NCBI GenBank assembly: GCA_019916065.1
Contig: CM034237.1
Span: forward strand, 1,550,001-1,614,000
Direction: 5' to 3'
Length of the DNA stretch: 64,000 nucleotides
DNA from: Vitellaria paradoxa
Taxonomy: Eukaryota > Streptophyta > Magnoliopsida > Ericales > Sapotaceae
Both the position numbers and the translations under genes were made by a program. This document shows positions 34,898-47,304 of the stretch, piece after piece. Position 1 is the stretch's first letter. Each line of letters starts with the position of its first letter. The notes under the pieces were generated by a model that made no database searches, was not told the DNA's origin, and saw only the letters and a list, made by a program, of their open reading frames with translations.

Positions 34898-35043
34898 AAG
34901 GTGATATACTGGTCAACGAGTGAGGCACTTAGCTCGGTGGTTGAGTTCCATTCTTTGCCCACTCACCACCCGGGTTCAAACCCGGGGCCCTCCCCCCTTG
35001 CTTACCTATCAAAAAAAAAAAAAAAGGTGATATACTGGTCAAC
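34898..35043 (+). mobile_element. tRNA-derived SINE with 20-bp target duplication
   Basis: The body (about 34918-35023) has an A-box-like segment (CTTAGCTCGGTGGTTGAG) and a strong B-box (GGTTCAAACCCGG), and ends in an A tail. The direct repeat AAGGTGATATACTGGTCAAC at 34898-34917 and 35024-35043 is perfect. The paralogous intron in copy A near 22190-22210 has a single, uninterrupted version, a natural empty site. The insertion therefore followed the A/B duplication. Confidence 0.9.
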
Positions 35044-35091
35044 CATAACCCTATTAAGATGTTGTGCAAACATAAGGGAGTGTTAAAAAAT

Positions 35092-35223
35092 GCATACAGA
35101 TGAAACTAGTGTACTCCAGCACCAGGACGACATGACGCATGACAAATAGGATAGAAAGCATACAGATGAAACTAGTGTACTCCAGCACCAGGACGACATG
35201 ACGCATGACAAATAGGATAGAAA
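35092..35223. repeat. 66-bp exact tandem duplication
   Basis: Two adjacent identical copies starting at 35092 and 35158 (GCATACAGATGAAACTAGTG and so on). Copy A has one version near 22250-22310. It lies in an intron of eIF4A-III copy B. Confidence 0.9.
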
Positions 35224-36194
35224 GCAAATATATATGTGGGTATGTGCTGTTAACTTAACTCGTCCCAGGCAAGTTAATATATTGTAGGAATGGTAAAAAC
35301 TAAAGTACTAACTGGTCTGACGCTGAAAACCCACAAACGAAGGGCATGAAAGTACATTAAACTAATTTGTATCCCCAATCAGTCATTGCTCTGACAAGCA
35401 CTGAGCATTCCCCTCAGCAGAAATAAAAGAACACAATGCCAAAGCTAATTCCACGTGGCCAATTTTTTCTCTATGCCGACGACACCATTGGACCACTTTA
35501 TTAGGCATCAAAACCACAGTAAAAATCTCAAAACAGAAGAAGCCCACATATTTTGACATAGTAGATCACAACACCTTTAACCCAAATATGGACACTTCTT
35601 GGAAAGTGTTGTATTTGTGTCATGTCCTAATCGTGTCAAACAAAGACACTCATTGATCATTTGGAGAACATGTGTCCATCGCTTGACACACATGAAACAC
35701 TCTGTAACATTGAAGAAAAAACTTGGAATTAAACAATAACAAAACTAGAGTGATTCTTTCTTTCTTTCTTTCTCCCCCCCCCCCCCCTTCTTTTCTTTTG
35801 GTGGATACTAGAGGTATACTTTATATTATTAACCTTAATTCCTTCGATTTTTTTCAATTTTATAACTTTAAAATCTAATCCTTCCAATTTGAGTAGGAAT
35901 TTTTTATAAAACTCATAAACAATGTAAAAAATTAATAAATAGTTGTTTCTCATGTATATATATCTAATCATGAATATGCTCCCCTACCAAAGGCAGATGC
36001 ACCTAGGGCCTATTGGAGGCAATTGCCCCCACTGAGTTGGAAAATTAAACCAAGATCCAATTGACTTTGATCTTATTTACCTAGAAATTTTAGTTTTACC
36101 CCAATGTTATTAAGCCTTTGTCCCAACTGTTTTTCTACTTATAACACTACTCACCTTAAAAATGTAATTTTGCCCACATTAATTACAAATCCTA

Positions 36195-36715
36195 GGCTCA
36201 CCCCTACCCCTGCCCCTTCCCTACCATGTCGTGTTCTGATTTTTTCGAAATTGACATGTCGACATATCCATATCCATGGTGTGTTGTATCTGTGCTTTTT
36301 ATAACTCTCCTCGAACTCATTCATGTAAATCCAACATTAGGCCTTAAGACATGAATATCTATATTTTCGTCAAAAAACAAAAAGAAAGACCCTCCACCAA
36401 GGGAAAAAAAAAGGTTCAAAACCTTTGCAAAACAGTGCCATCCATTATCTGTGATTTTCCATATCGTGCAGCAAAAGTAAAACAGGCTGCCAAATCTCTA
36501 ACCTTGGAAAACATGATCTGGATTCTTGAGTTTTGAAGGAATAAAAATGAAGGGGGGAAAAGAAGGGGAGAGGGAACAAGAAAGAAAATTAATAGGAGAA
36601 GTTGGTGGGATTCAAGAAAATAGAAGCAGCAGAAATTTCATGCCAAATTTTCAACTTCTGCTGAGATGAAGTTTAGGTCGGTGATTAGTGGGTAAAAATT
36701 AGAATGGGGTGATTA
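36195..36715. other. About 520-bp insertion in copy B relative to copy A
   Basis: Copy A passes directly from TAATTACAAATC to AAGTGTGCTTCATGCT near 23250-23280, whereas copy B has about 520 bp between these points. The extra segment has a purine-rich strand near 36540-36600 and no recognised ends, coding or repeat structure. Confidence 0.55.
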
Positions 36716-36860
36716 AGTGTGCTTCATGCTTTCACCGTTGATGGAATATAGAAAGAGAAATATCCAAATGGTCGTTGCAATGGATGTCCTCAGTGGTACT
36801 GATTCCAATAGTTTGGTCTAGTGTTACTAGAAAACAATAATAACCTAACAATATGCGCTT

Positions 36861-37225
36861 TGGATGCATTTTGGAACACATGCTCCATAACATGGTCCAT
36901 TTACATTTCAACTTGATGAATCAGTAATATAATTCTTTTTGCTATCTACATACTTAAAAATTCTCCTGAAGAGGAAAAAATTCAAATCTTTGGATGCATT
37001 TTGGAACACATGGTCCATAACGTGGTCCATTTTCATTTCAGCTTGATGAATCAGTAATATAATTCTTTTTGTTATCTACATACTTAAAAATTCTCCTGAG
37101 GAAAAAATTCAAATCTAAAGATCTCAATTTCAACCTGATGAATCAGTAATATAATTATTTTTGCTATCTACATACCTAAAAATTCTCCTGAAGAGGAAAA
37201 AATTCAAATCTAAAGATCTCAAATC
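36861..37225. repeat. 130-bp tandem repeat, nearly three copies
   Basis: TGGATGCATTTTGGAACACA starts units at 36861 and 36991. A third, partial unit starts in the middle (CAATTTCAACCTGATG, about 37125) and runs to CTAAAGATCTC. Copy A has a single unit at about 23410-23550. Confidence 0.85.
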
Positions 37226-37445
37226 AAGAGAGTGATATTTTGTAAAGCAATTTTTTCTTTCATAAAGAAAGGGGACAATATTTGCAGAATCATTAACTAA
37301 GTAATCAATTTGAAGAATTAAATAAACTACATTTTAACTAATACCTACTTGTTAAAACAAAATTGTTATCACGTTTAGAAGTGCCATAAATTGCAACAGT
37401 GTGATTGATACAACGATACAAGCCATTCATAGGTAGTGAAAATAA

Positions 37446-37708
37446 GGCACCGTTTGGGAAAATTAGCATGTGCTAATAGTAGCTAAAACAAAGTTAGGCT
37501 AGTAGTTAGCTAAAAAAGCTAGCTAATTTTGTGTTTGGGAAGGAAAAAAAAAGTTACTTTTTTTTAGGTTGCTAACTTGTAAGAACAAATTGACATTTTT
37601 ACAATCAAAAGTTTAAAAGAAAATTAAAATATAAGAGGGTAAAAAAGTCTAACCACTGTTGAAGTAGCCATTAGCACATGCCAATGGCTACTCTTCCCAA
37701 ATGGTGCC
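37446..37708. mobile_element. Tourist-like MITE, TAA target duplication
   Basis: Terminal inverted repeats GGCACCGTTTGGGAA and GGCACCATTTGGGAA match at 14 of 15 positions. TAA flanks both sides (37443-37445 and 37709-37711). The 263-bp element has no coding capacity. A subterminal inverted pair (TAGCATGTGCTAAT at the left, ATTAGCACATGCCAAT at the right) extends the fold. PIF/Harbinger-type by ends and target. Confidence 0.88.
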
Positions 37709-40700
37709 TAAATACAGAATTAAAACTACAACCTAAATCTTATGATATATAAAGAAAATATTTTGGGCATTTTAGTTCTTTTTCTCATTCCTATAAATTG
37801 TTGATCCACCCGTGAATGGGTTAGTTGCAAGTCCTTGTATGGAGAATATAATATGCATGTAGCAAAATATGAGATACAAATCAAGGAACCATCATCTGGA
37901 ACAATGTATTCAGAGAAGCCATGCCATTAGAATTGTTGCATCTTTAGGAAAATTTTGAAGCATTGTGAAATTTATTTTCAATGTAGTTAAAGAAACATAA
38001 AAAAACAACAATTATGAAAATAAAATATGCATGGAAAATATAAGATGTATGTAGCAACATATGAGATACAAATCAAGGAACCATTACCTGGAACAATGTA
38101 GTCAAGAAGCCATGCCATCAGAAGTGTTGCATCATGAGGAAAATTTTGAAGCATTGTGAAATTTAATTTCAGTTAAGTTAAAGAAACATAACAAAAAACA
38201 ACATTTATGCATATCAAAGTACAGGCCATAAATGCAGAGAATACCGTAGATATTATCTGCAGTACATGGGTTTATCAAGCAGCTCATATTAAGTGAACCA
38301 TGATGGGAGAAAATCTTAGCCAGATAATATTTGCAATGAAAACGAGATCAAGCGTGCAAAAAAATGAGTAGAGGAAGATCAATTGTGCAAAACCTGAAGC
38401 TCTGGTGGAAGATATCTGTAAACGTCATAAATTTGATCCCTGAAACCTCTGCTCAACATCTCATCAGACTCATCCTCGTGGAATATCTACAACATTAGAC
38501 ATAGTTCCTCACCAAATGACTCAACATGCAAACGATAATATCCCCCTAAAAAATAAAGTGAAGCAGTCTTCCCTGCACTGCCATAGAAAACAAATTGCAG
38601 AGAACAACAAAAAGGTAGGGAAAAAAAGAAGGATTGGCAGACATCTTGCACTCACAAGAATCAATAACTTGATAGCTCTAGTCCGCAATGTTCTTTGCTT
38701 GATCATGTCACACACCCCTCCTGGAGTTCCAGATACCATGTGAACTCCATATTCCAATTTTCTGATATCCTCACCCACACTTTTGCCTCCAATATTCATG
38801 CATGGGCCTGAATATTGATGAAATTACCAAGAGCCAATATTACTTTCTCAGTCTGTGCTGCCAGTTCCCTTGTAGGTGACAATATCAATGCTTGGACCCT
38901 GTAAAGAGAATGATTTATATGAAATTAAAACGCTGTAAACAAAGACAAGATAGAAAGCAACTGAACTTTCTAGTGTCTAGAAAGCAGAAAGGGACCAAGT
39001 AATTAAGTTCAACAGACCAGTCACCACCACACTGCATTTTGCACATCGCAACAAATAAATAAATAAATAAACTAAATCATACTTTATAGCAACTCATCAC
39101 AATAGCACCAGCAGCAACAACGTAGCTAATGGAAATTAATACATGGCTTTTAACAAGGAAATAATCAATCTAAAACTTCCATAAAGGGCCTGCTCAATTT
39201 TGGCTCAGCAATCCGGTTCAAGATGCGTCTCATTGTAGGATTTCTTTATCAGCATGGCATCCAAGTGAAGTTTTTCTTCCTATTGATTGAATCGAGAGGA
39301 TATGGAAAATATATTCCATCAGGTCAAAACCAGTGTTCCGTGGACCGTTCTATTTCCTCCAATATACCCGTGTCCACCAAGTATGACAAGGGCATGGGTG
39401 GTAAGATATAGAATATGTGTCTGACACCCATACCCAAATTGGACACCTAAAACCTCTAATTTTTAACTTTCTTAAAGACATGCAACATACATTTGATGGT
39501 TACAAAAAATTTAAATCTATTATGTAGATAGAATATTAGAATCTGATTTTTTTCCTTTAAATTCCAATTACATTCCTAAATAATAATTGTATTTTACATC
39601 AATATATATTATATTTAAATGCTTGCAATATGTCCAAGTATCCTACTTAATTTTTGGACCCACATCCTAAAATTAAAGTTTTGGGAGGTCTAACACATGG
39701 ACACATATGCACACTCAACACTTTAAAAAAGTCCATCGAGTTAAATGTAATAATCCGCTGATTTTCAAAATCAGGAATCAAGAAATGTTGATCTGTTATT
39801 GATATCATGAAAAAAGGTGCAAGTTAGGAAGCATATATTTGCGACCAACAGCGTTGGCTTGAAGTCGAACTAAGGGCCACTGACACGTGGCACACTCGCA
39901 CTAGACACATTTATTACTAACTTTTTGCTGTGTTGAAATTTTTTATTATTATTTTATTTTGAACACTTTTTTTATTATTATATCCAAAAATCCCCTTCAT
40001 ATATATCATATATATAAATATATATATACATAAAACTAAGACTTCGCAATATCACATGACAATTGCCAAACTTGAGTCCATTCATATAAATACAAGCACA
40101 AAAACATGACAAGTGATTTTACTTTAGCACCTAGGGATGCCCAGTGGGCAGGGCGGGCTAAGAATAAGTTTTTGCCCATCAGCCTTAAATTTAATTACCA
40201 AACCCGCTTACATGAACCCCTTTTTTTTTAATTAAACTATACTCTCAAATTAAAAAAAAAAGTAAATATTTTTTAAGTAGATTCGTATTAAAATAAATGT
40301 TTTTAAAAATTTTGATATAATAACTTAATTTTTATAAGAAAATACAAATAAAATAATATGAATATACACAAAATACATTTTTTAAATTATTCCAGGCCAG
40401 GTTGGGCCTACAAGTTCAATCCTAAGCCTGGAAGAAAATATATGAACCTAAAATGTCCACCCCAACCAGCACCTCCCTAGAGGACTTCGCACAGTGAATT
40501 TTTGGAGAATTTTTAGGTTTTTTTTAGAGGGACTGAGTGTAGAAACAATAAGGAAGACAACAGGGAATGGAAACAAAGAAATAAGAAGCAAGCCTAGGAA
40601 TCAAACCTAGGTTTTTAGGCCTCACACCCAAGAGGAGGATGCCCCATGCATCACAATTGAAATAGCTAATTTTTTGTTTCAATCATTCTAACTTGAAATG

Positions 40701-40839
40701 AACCATTACAAGCTTTACATATAGAGTGAAGGATAGCATTGGTCTCCAAGAATACTTGGAGGATAAGTAAACTTGTGACTAAGAATACTTAGAGAGCAAG
40801 GTTTAGGCTTATTTAATGGGCCACACTAAGCAATTTGGA

Positions 40840-41650
40840 CGTAACCTGAGTTACAACAAAATAAGGCCCAGCGCAAATACACAAAATATCAGTCCATGAA
40901 ACAATTCTAAGTTTGATAATCATGGTGTTAATTTGACATGGATGGATTGGCTGGGGTTTGACAGCAATTGTGGTGCCAATTTGCAATACAACTCAATGCA
41001 ATGCTAGTTGTGGTCATTGTGTGCTTGTTACCAGTGCTTGTTTGCCGGATGTTGTGGTGCTAATTGGATTTACTTGATGTACTAGTGCTTGATCAAGTCA
41101 AAACGGGCAGGTGGAGAATGCAACTGTCATGTCCACGATGGGCATGAGCCAAGAGATGGGGAGCAATGAGAGGACGTCAATGGTGATTGCAATATTGGGT
41201 AAGCATGGGCAATGAGAAAGTGAGGAGAAATATTGGAAGTGAAATTGGTTGTGAAGCACTAAAACTTCAGCACTAGTGTCATATCAGTGTCCAACATGTA
41301 GTAAACATGTGAATACACACAAAAACAAGTGCGGGTCACATTACATCCAAACAAATACGCATATTTTTCCTTCCAATACAGTCAATATACACCCCCTAAT
41401 TATTATCCAACTACGACACCAAAAACTTGCAGAATTTGTTATCGCGAGTAAAATAGGCAAGTCCAAGGTCGAATCCACATCATAGTGGCTACTGGTATGA
41501 GGATGATAAGAAAGATGAAGACATGTGGTTGTATGAAGATTACAAGATGGAAATATGCGAAGCATAGATGGGGTAGAGGGTCGTGGCGGCAGGTTTGCAA
41601 GCAGCATGGTGCCAGCAGTAGGGAGCTACAGATTGAATGGAATAAGAGAA
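40840..41650. other. Intron 1 sequence unique to copy B
   Basis: Homology with copy A ends near 40830 (the paralogue switches to the ORTHRUS array at 26596). The stretch has no recognised element or exon. Open frames here, such as 41276-41485, are unsupported. Confidence 0.4.
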
Positions 41651-42531
41651 AGCAAGGGCACTATTTGTTAAGTTTGGGATTTGCGGAATCCAGGTTTGCT
41701 GGGACTGGTAGTAGATGTGGTGCAAAAAGAGGGTGAACGCAGTATGTTGGAGAGCAGATTGATTTGGGCAGTGACGTGTTACAAAGAGAAGGGAAAGTGA
41801 GGGCGTTTTACCATGGAAGGTAGCATGAATTTTGCAGGAGCAACTGTAAAAATAGCAGATGCCCTTTGAAATCACAAATCTAATTAGTGTTCGAAAACCC
41901 AAAATTAAAACCCTAGAAAACACAACAGAAAAGAAGTGCTGATAGTAGCATGGACAAAATTCTAAAGCGCGCACAGCCATAAATTTTGGTATGCGGCTTC
42001 TTCAGCCAACAAAGGAAGGTTTACTTCAAACACTCATAGTCATATACATGATAAAAAAAAAAAAAATCAATTCCTCAAATTAGGGTTACATATAGGATTC
42101 AAGCAATCAATCAAAAATGAGGAAAAGAGTCCCCACAAAAAAAACCACTGCTGAAAATAGAGAAAATAAAAGAGGACAAATAAGGGCTTTGAGGAAAACA
42201 AAAGTTGCGTACTCTCTCATGGAAGTGTCAACGATCTGGCAGACAGTGAGGGCAATCATGGAGGTCTTGCCGGTACCGGACTGGGCCTGGGCGATGACAT
42301 CGCGGCCCTGAATGATGGGAAGCACCGCTATCTGCTGGATGGGGGACGGCTTCTCGAAGCCGTAGCTGTAAATCCCCCTGAGAAGATCGTCATTTATGCC
42401 CATCTTGTCGAAGCTCATGATAGGCTCGACCCCTTTGCTGGTCTCGAACACCAGCTTCTCGTCCTCGTCCACAACCCCTCCCCTCCGGCCCTGTTCGCCG
42501 GAACCACCGACCCTCCCGCCGTCGTCGCCTT

Positions 42532-43050
42532 TCTTTCTCTCTCTCCCTCTGCACTACGCCCAATTGCAGAAAAAAGAAAAACGACCGTTGCGCTACCTAT
42601 CAGGCTCTTTGCTTTTCTCCTCCGGAAGAGTTTCCAAACTTATCCTTGTACAAAGCTGGCGATTACCCTTTCTGATTATTAGTCCCCTTCAATAATATTG
42701 AGGTTGGGATATTAAAGTAAGGCAGTGATTCAAATTTTCGCTACTCAGTTTTTTATTTTTCTAGTTATCATATTTTATCTCTTATATTTTTAATTTTTTA
42801 CTAAATTACAAAGGACAAATATGTTAAAGTAATAAAAAATTAAAAAAATTAATTTTTTAATAACCTCCCAAAAATGTGAAATACTTTGAAATAACTAATA
42901 AAATTTTAAAATTTACTAATACATCTCTGCTACGCTAGAACGTACGTTCGGCTTTTGGCTTCAATTACCTATTTGATTTTTAGAGATATCGAATTGAATC
43001 AAATTTAAGACTTATTTTTAATAAATTAGATTTATAGTAATACAATGCCA
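42532..43050. other. 5' flank of eIF4A-III copy B exon 1
   Basis: A CT-rich, GC-richer leader next to exon 1 (42532-42620) passes into AT-rich sequence. The part from about 42880 to 43050 recurs at about 48590-48760 beside the third exon-1 copy, so promoter-side sequence was duplicated too. No core promoter was identified with confidence. Confidence 0.45.
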
Positions 43051-44094
43051 CTGATCAATCACTGTGCACGAATTTTCATATTATATAGGTTTAAATTATA
43101 AAAATAAAATAACATGCGTCCTCTTTGGAACGCTGAAAGAGTGAAAAAACTTTTTAAAATCTTTAAAAATCTCTAAACTTTTATAAGATATTTTATTTTT
43201 GTTGTACTTCGCAAAATTTTTATAAATTTATATATATTTACATATCCCAATAAATTTATATATACCCCAATAAATGTTTTACTAGTCCCAATAACATTTC
43301 CACGAATCTCAATAATTTTTCTACAAATCTCAAAAATTTTTTAACGACTTTCAATAAATTTTACATAAAATTGTTCGAAAAGACTCAAAAAATATACCTA
43401 ATGCAAAAAATAAAAAGTTTTAATATTCACCTTTGAAAAATGTGGTTTAATGGCTACACGCCAAATGGTAAAAATTACCAAAATCACATTTTTCGCCGTT
43501 TGTTTTTATTTTTCGACGCTCTGAGCACCCACTTAAACTACAATAAATAAATTAATTAACTATCCCATTAAGAAAAATTTTTTAAATAGTATTTTAATAA
43601 ATAATCAAATAAAATTATATTTTATTAGTTTTTAATGCATAGAAAGATGTATACAAATATATAAAATTAAAACTATTAAAAAATAATTCACATTTAAAAA
43701 TAATTTTATAAAACATACCTGATAATTAACCAAGCTAAATAATACTTAACCCATAAATAAACGATTATTTTATAAAATCAAAACCAATTTAATTTTTATG
43801 AGAAAAATAAATATTCATATTAAGGGTAACTCACAAAATATGCTAACCAAGTTAATCGAATTAACAAGTTTTACGCTTCGGATGGAGCCAAAACAATTTA
43901 ATTTAAAGAAATCGAATTAGTTTAATTTTCAAACCTTTCAAGTTTTTTTGTATGAATGAATTACATCTATCAGTTTGTTTGATGGCAACATATTTTACAG
44001 CAAAAAAATATTATTTCACATAAAAAAATTCAGAGAAAAAATATTTCTAATTTAAGTTACAAAAGCTTAGGCTCATGTCTAAAGGTAATGTCTT
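43051..44094. other. AT-rich non-coding stretch
   Basis: A possible TE-like segment lies at 43117-43533 (GCGTCCTCTTTGGAACGCTG and a weakly matching reversed end GGGTGCTCAGAGCGTCG), but the inverted ends are too imperfect to call. Nothing else was recognised. Confidence 0.35.
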
Positions 44095-45108
44095 GGTCCT
44101 GCTCGGTAATGTTTTCATTTTTTATTTTTTTATTTATATTTTTAAAATTATGTTAAATCGCAATAGAAACATGTTTAATAAACATATTTACGTTTTTCTG
44201 TTTTCAAAAAAAAATAAAAATATAAATAAAAAAATATATTTTCACTCTGATTTTTTTTCTGTAACCAATATTTTGCCAATTTTAAAACTTTAACTATTTT
44301 TGTTAAATTACATAATAATAAATTATTTTATTTAAATATTTTATTAAAATAAGTTATTTTAATAAATAATATAATTAAATTCAATAAATTAATTTAATTA
44401 TATAAATTAATATAAATTATTTTAATAAATAATAAAACTAAATTAATTAATTTAATTTAATTTAGTAATTAAATATTGCTAAATTATCTAAAATAAATAT
44501 CATAATTAATTTATTTAATTTAATAATTAAATTAATTTTAATAAAAATAATTAATAATTAAATTACATTAATTTTTAATTTAATTTAATTTAATAATTAT
44601 TATTAAAATATTTTTAATAAATATCATAACTAAATTATTCATGATTTAATTAATTTAATTTATATAAAATATATTTTATTAAATTATTTCAATAAATAAT
44701 TAAATGAATTTAATTAATTTAAAAATAAATAATTTAATTTAATAATTAATCTAATTTAATTATTTATTTAATATGAAATATATTTTATTAATTTATTTTA
44801 ATAAATAATATATTTTAATATATTTTATATTTATTGAATTAAATGATTTTAATAAATAATTTACTGTATTAATTTAATTAATTATATTAATTAAATTAAA
44901 TTAATATAAAATATATTTTATTAAGTTCTATTAATTTTTAAAACTAATAAAATTAAATATTTTCTAAAATAAAAAAATTAATAATTATAAACAAACTTGC
45001 ATTTCTAAATACAGTTTTAGTTTTTATTTCAGAAAAAATAAACGGTAACAGAAAACAAAAAATAGAAAAACAATAACAAAAAAACGACAGCGTTGTCAAA
45101 AAGGCTCC
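44095..45108 (-). mobile_element. Long AT-rich MITE-like element, relative of 5908-6776
   Basis: Read in reverse, the end near 45108 (GGAGCC..GACAACG..TTTTTTTGTT) and the following AAACTGTATTT..TTTTATTAGTTTTAAAAATTAAT track the 5908 element in order. Both have the same AT-rich array of ATTTATTAAAAATAATTTAAT-type units. The other end (GGTCCTGCTCGGTAATGTTTT) is weakly inverse. The target duplication is unclear, so the boundaries are approximate. Confidence 0.45.
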
Positions 45109-45543
45109 TTGTAATACATTTTTCAACAAGATGACATCTTCATGGTGGCACAAATAGTGAAAATTTCTTAACCCTCGTTTGGTAACATTTCATTTTAGGT
45201 GATTCCGTTTATGTTTTTAAAATTGTAGAAATTAGTAACAGAAATATATTTACTAAATCTATTTATATTTTTCTCTAAAATAATAAAAACTTAAACAGAA
45301 AAAACATAAAGAAAAAATGTTTTCAATTTTTCTGTTATGAATATTTTGTTAATTTTAACATTTTGTCCATTTTTATTGCATCATACTAAAATAAATTATT
45401 TTATTTGAATATTTTATTGGGTGGGTCTATTTGTACTCCACTTTACATTTTTATTAAATAAAATTACACAATTACCCTCATTCATCTAATAAAATATGTT
45501 GTATAATTTTAATGTCATAAATGCCTTTCTACAAAAATGAAAT

Positions 45544-46140
45544 GTGTTGTTGACTATTTTATTTTTACTGGGAATGTGTGCATTGACTCTCTCTGCAATA
45601 GTTCCTGCCTTGAAACATGCTGCATGTGTTGCTAATATCATGTGCCCTTCTACTTCTTTTGCTCAATATGCAGTTTTCTTCTTGGGGCTATATCTGATTG
45701 CACTAGGAACTGGTAGGATCAAACCACGTGTTTCATCTTCTAGGGCAGATGATCAATTTAATGATGCTGATCTGAAAGAGGGGCTAAAGAAGGGATCATT
45801 TTTCAATTGGTTTTATTTTTCCGCCAACATAGGTGCTCTTGTATCTAAGCAGTTTTATTATGTGGATTCAAGACAATGCTAGGTAGGACCTAGGTTTTGG
45901 CATTCCTACATTGTTTATGGGCATTGCTATTGCAAGTTTCTTTTCAAGCACTTCTCTGTATAAATTTCAGAAACCTGGGGGAAGTCTCCTTACAAGAATG
46001 TGCCAAGTTTTGATTGCGTTCATTCTGTAAATGGAATTTGGTGGTCCCTATTGATTATAGCCTTCTCTATAAAACACCAGACAAAACTTTAACAATTGAA
46101 GGAATTAGAAAACTGGAGCATACTAATGACCTCAAGCAAG
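45544..46140 (+). pseudogene. NPF/PTR peptide-nitrate transporter fragment
   Basis: The open frame 45544-45882 reads GLYLIALGTGRIKPRVSSS, then DQFNDAD, then [20 protein letters not shown]. This matches the central '[40 protein letters not shown]' region of plant NPF (PTR) proton-coupled transporters (recalled). After a stop, a shifted frame continues with [21 protein letters not shown], then [11 protein letters not shown] and [16 protein letters not shown], and near the end IEGIRKLEHTNDLK-like pieces. At least two frameshifts are needed to follow it. The N- and C-terminal transmembrane parts are missing. It sits between two eIF4A-III exon-1 copies and is unrelated to them. Confidence 0.8.
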
Positions 46141-46154
46141 TTCTTTCCCTTTTC

Positions 46155-46245
46155 TCCTAGTTAACATTTATCGTTATGAACCATTTATTCTAATGTAGTG
46201 TTACAAGTAGAATGTTAACTACTTTCCATGACGATAAATGTTATG
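46155..46245. repeat. Short foldback around TAACATTTATCGT
   Basis: TAACATTTATCGTTATG near 46157 and its inverse CATGACGATAAATGTTA near 46228 form a 17-bp stem with one mismatch over a loop of about 55 bases. It may be a tiny MITE or chance. No target duplication is apparent. Confidence 0.4.
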
Positions 46246-46902
46246 TCATTCTTTTTGTAAACTACTTTCCTAGTTAACATTAACTACTTTACAAATAAAA
46301 TGAAAAATGAGAAAGCAATGAAAAAATCTATTAAGTTTGGGATTTGCAGCGTCCAGGTTTACTGAGAGATAAAGTAGGCATGGCACAGAGAGAGGGTGAT
46401 TACAGTGTATTGGAAAGCAGGTTAATTGATTTGGGCAGTGGTGTGTTATAAAGATAAGGGAAAGTGAAGGTAGCATGAATTTTGCAGGAAAAATCGTGAA
46501 AATAGCAGCCGTCCCTTGAAATCATAAATCTAATTAGAGTTGGAAAACTCAAAATTAAAACCCTAGAAAACACAACAAAAAATAATTGCTAGTGGCAGTA
46601 TAAAAAAATTCTTAAGCGTTATAAATTTTGGGATGCAACTTGTTCAGTTAGCCAACAAAATGAGTTTCCTTCAAACACTTATAATCATATGCATGATAAA
46701 AAAAAATCTATTTCAAAAACGAACTTATAAGATAACAGAAGATTTTCTGTAACTCAAATTAGGGTTAGATATATTATTCAAGCAATCAATCAAAAATAAG
46801 AAAAACTGTTAAAAAAAAAAAGCCATTTGCCCAAAATAGAGAAAAAAAAAAAAAAGAGGACAAACAAGGGTTTTAAAAGAAAATAAAAGTTGCATACTCT
46901 CA

Positions 46903-47304
46903 TGTTGGATCGATTCACACACACACACGATATACGGAAGAAAACAGTAAAGAGATCAACACACAAATTTACGTGATTCCCCAAAATTTGGGTACGTCCA
47001 CGGGAGCATGAGCGAGAGTTCTTTTCTTATTGATCACAGGATTACATAGAGAAAATTTATAGCCACCTCTATTCCTAACTCTAATAGGATTACATGGTCT
47101 AATTCCCAAAATACCCTTAATTACATCGTACTGTATCGCAGGGGGCGTTGCCCCCCGCACCCCCAAAACCTTCGGGGCTGTGGCCTAGCTCACTACATGT
47201 TGAATCCGAGATAAGGGCGGATGCTTTGCTCTGCTCGATCGCTTCGCATCCACCCCTCCTTCTTAGCACTGGGTTCCTCTCTGTATGAGCTACAAGTCCC
47301 AACA
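46903..47304 (-). mobile_element. Solo LTR (copia-like) in eIF4A-III exon 1 copy C
   Basis: On the minus strand it begins TGTTGGGACTTGTAGCTC and ends AATCGATCCAACA, so it has TG..CA termini with TGTTGG/CCAACA inverted ends. It is 402 bp. The flanks TCTCA (46898-46902) and TCTCC (47305-47309) match at four of five bases, a probable 5-bp target duplication. It contains a GATCAATAAGA-type signal and GAATCACGTAAATTTGTGTG, both usual in copia LTRs (recalled). No internal domain is present, so it is a solo LTR. It interrupts the last codons and donor region of the exon 1 copy. Confidence 0.85.

Larger units (their letters stand above)
34810..42531 (-). pseudogene. eIF4A-III-like helicase, copy B, exons 1-3 and part of 4
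   Basis: Exon 1 (42213-42531) reads [20 protein letters not shown] to QIVDTSMRE. It has an intact Q-motif (FEKPSPIQQ) and Walker A (AQSGTGKT). Compared with the third copy at 47578, the start ATG position (42529-42531) reads AAG, and the N-terminal segment is out of frame with the rest. Exon 2 (38898-38656) keeps [12 protein letters not shown] but has two extra bases near HAC-IGGK. Exon 3 (38474-38394) is intact with DESD. Exon 4 is cut at its 5' part (34839-34810, [10 protein letters not shown]) by fusion to the DUF3067 intron. Intron 1 (38899-42212) is long. With copy A it shares introns from 22103 to 26596. Exons 5-8 are missing, so no helicase domain 2. Confidence 0.87.

Noticed and set aside
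43117..43533. Possible MITE
   Set aside because: Inverted ends are too imperfect and no target duplication was found.
46790..46984. 64-codon open frame
   Set aside because: Low-complexity, overlaps the LTR edge.
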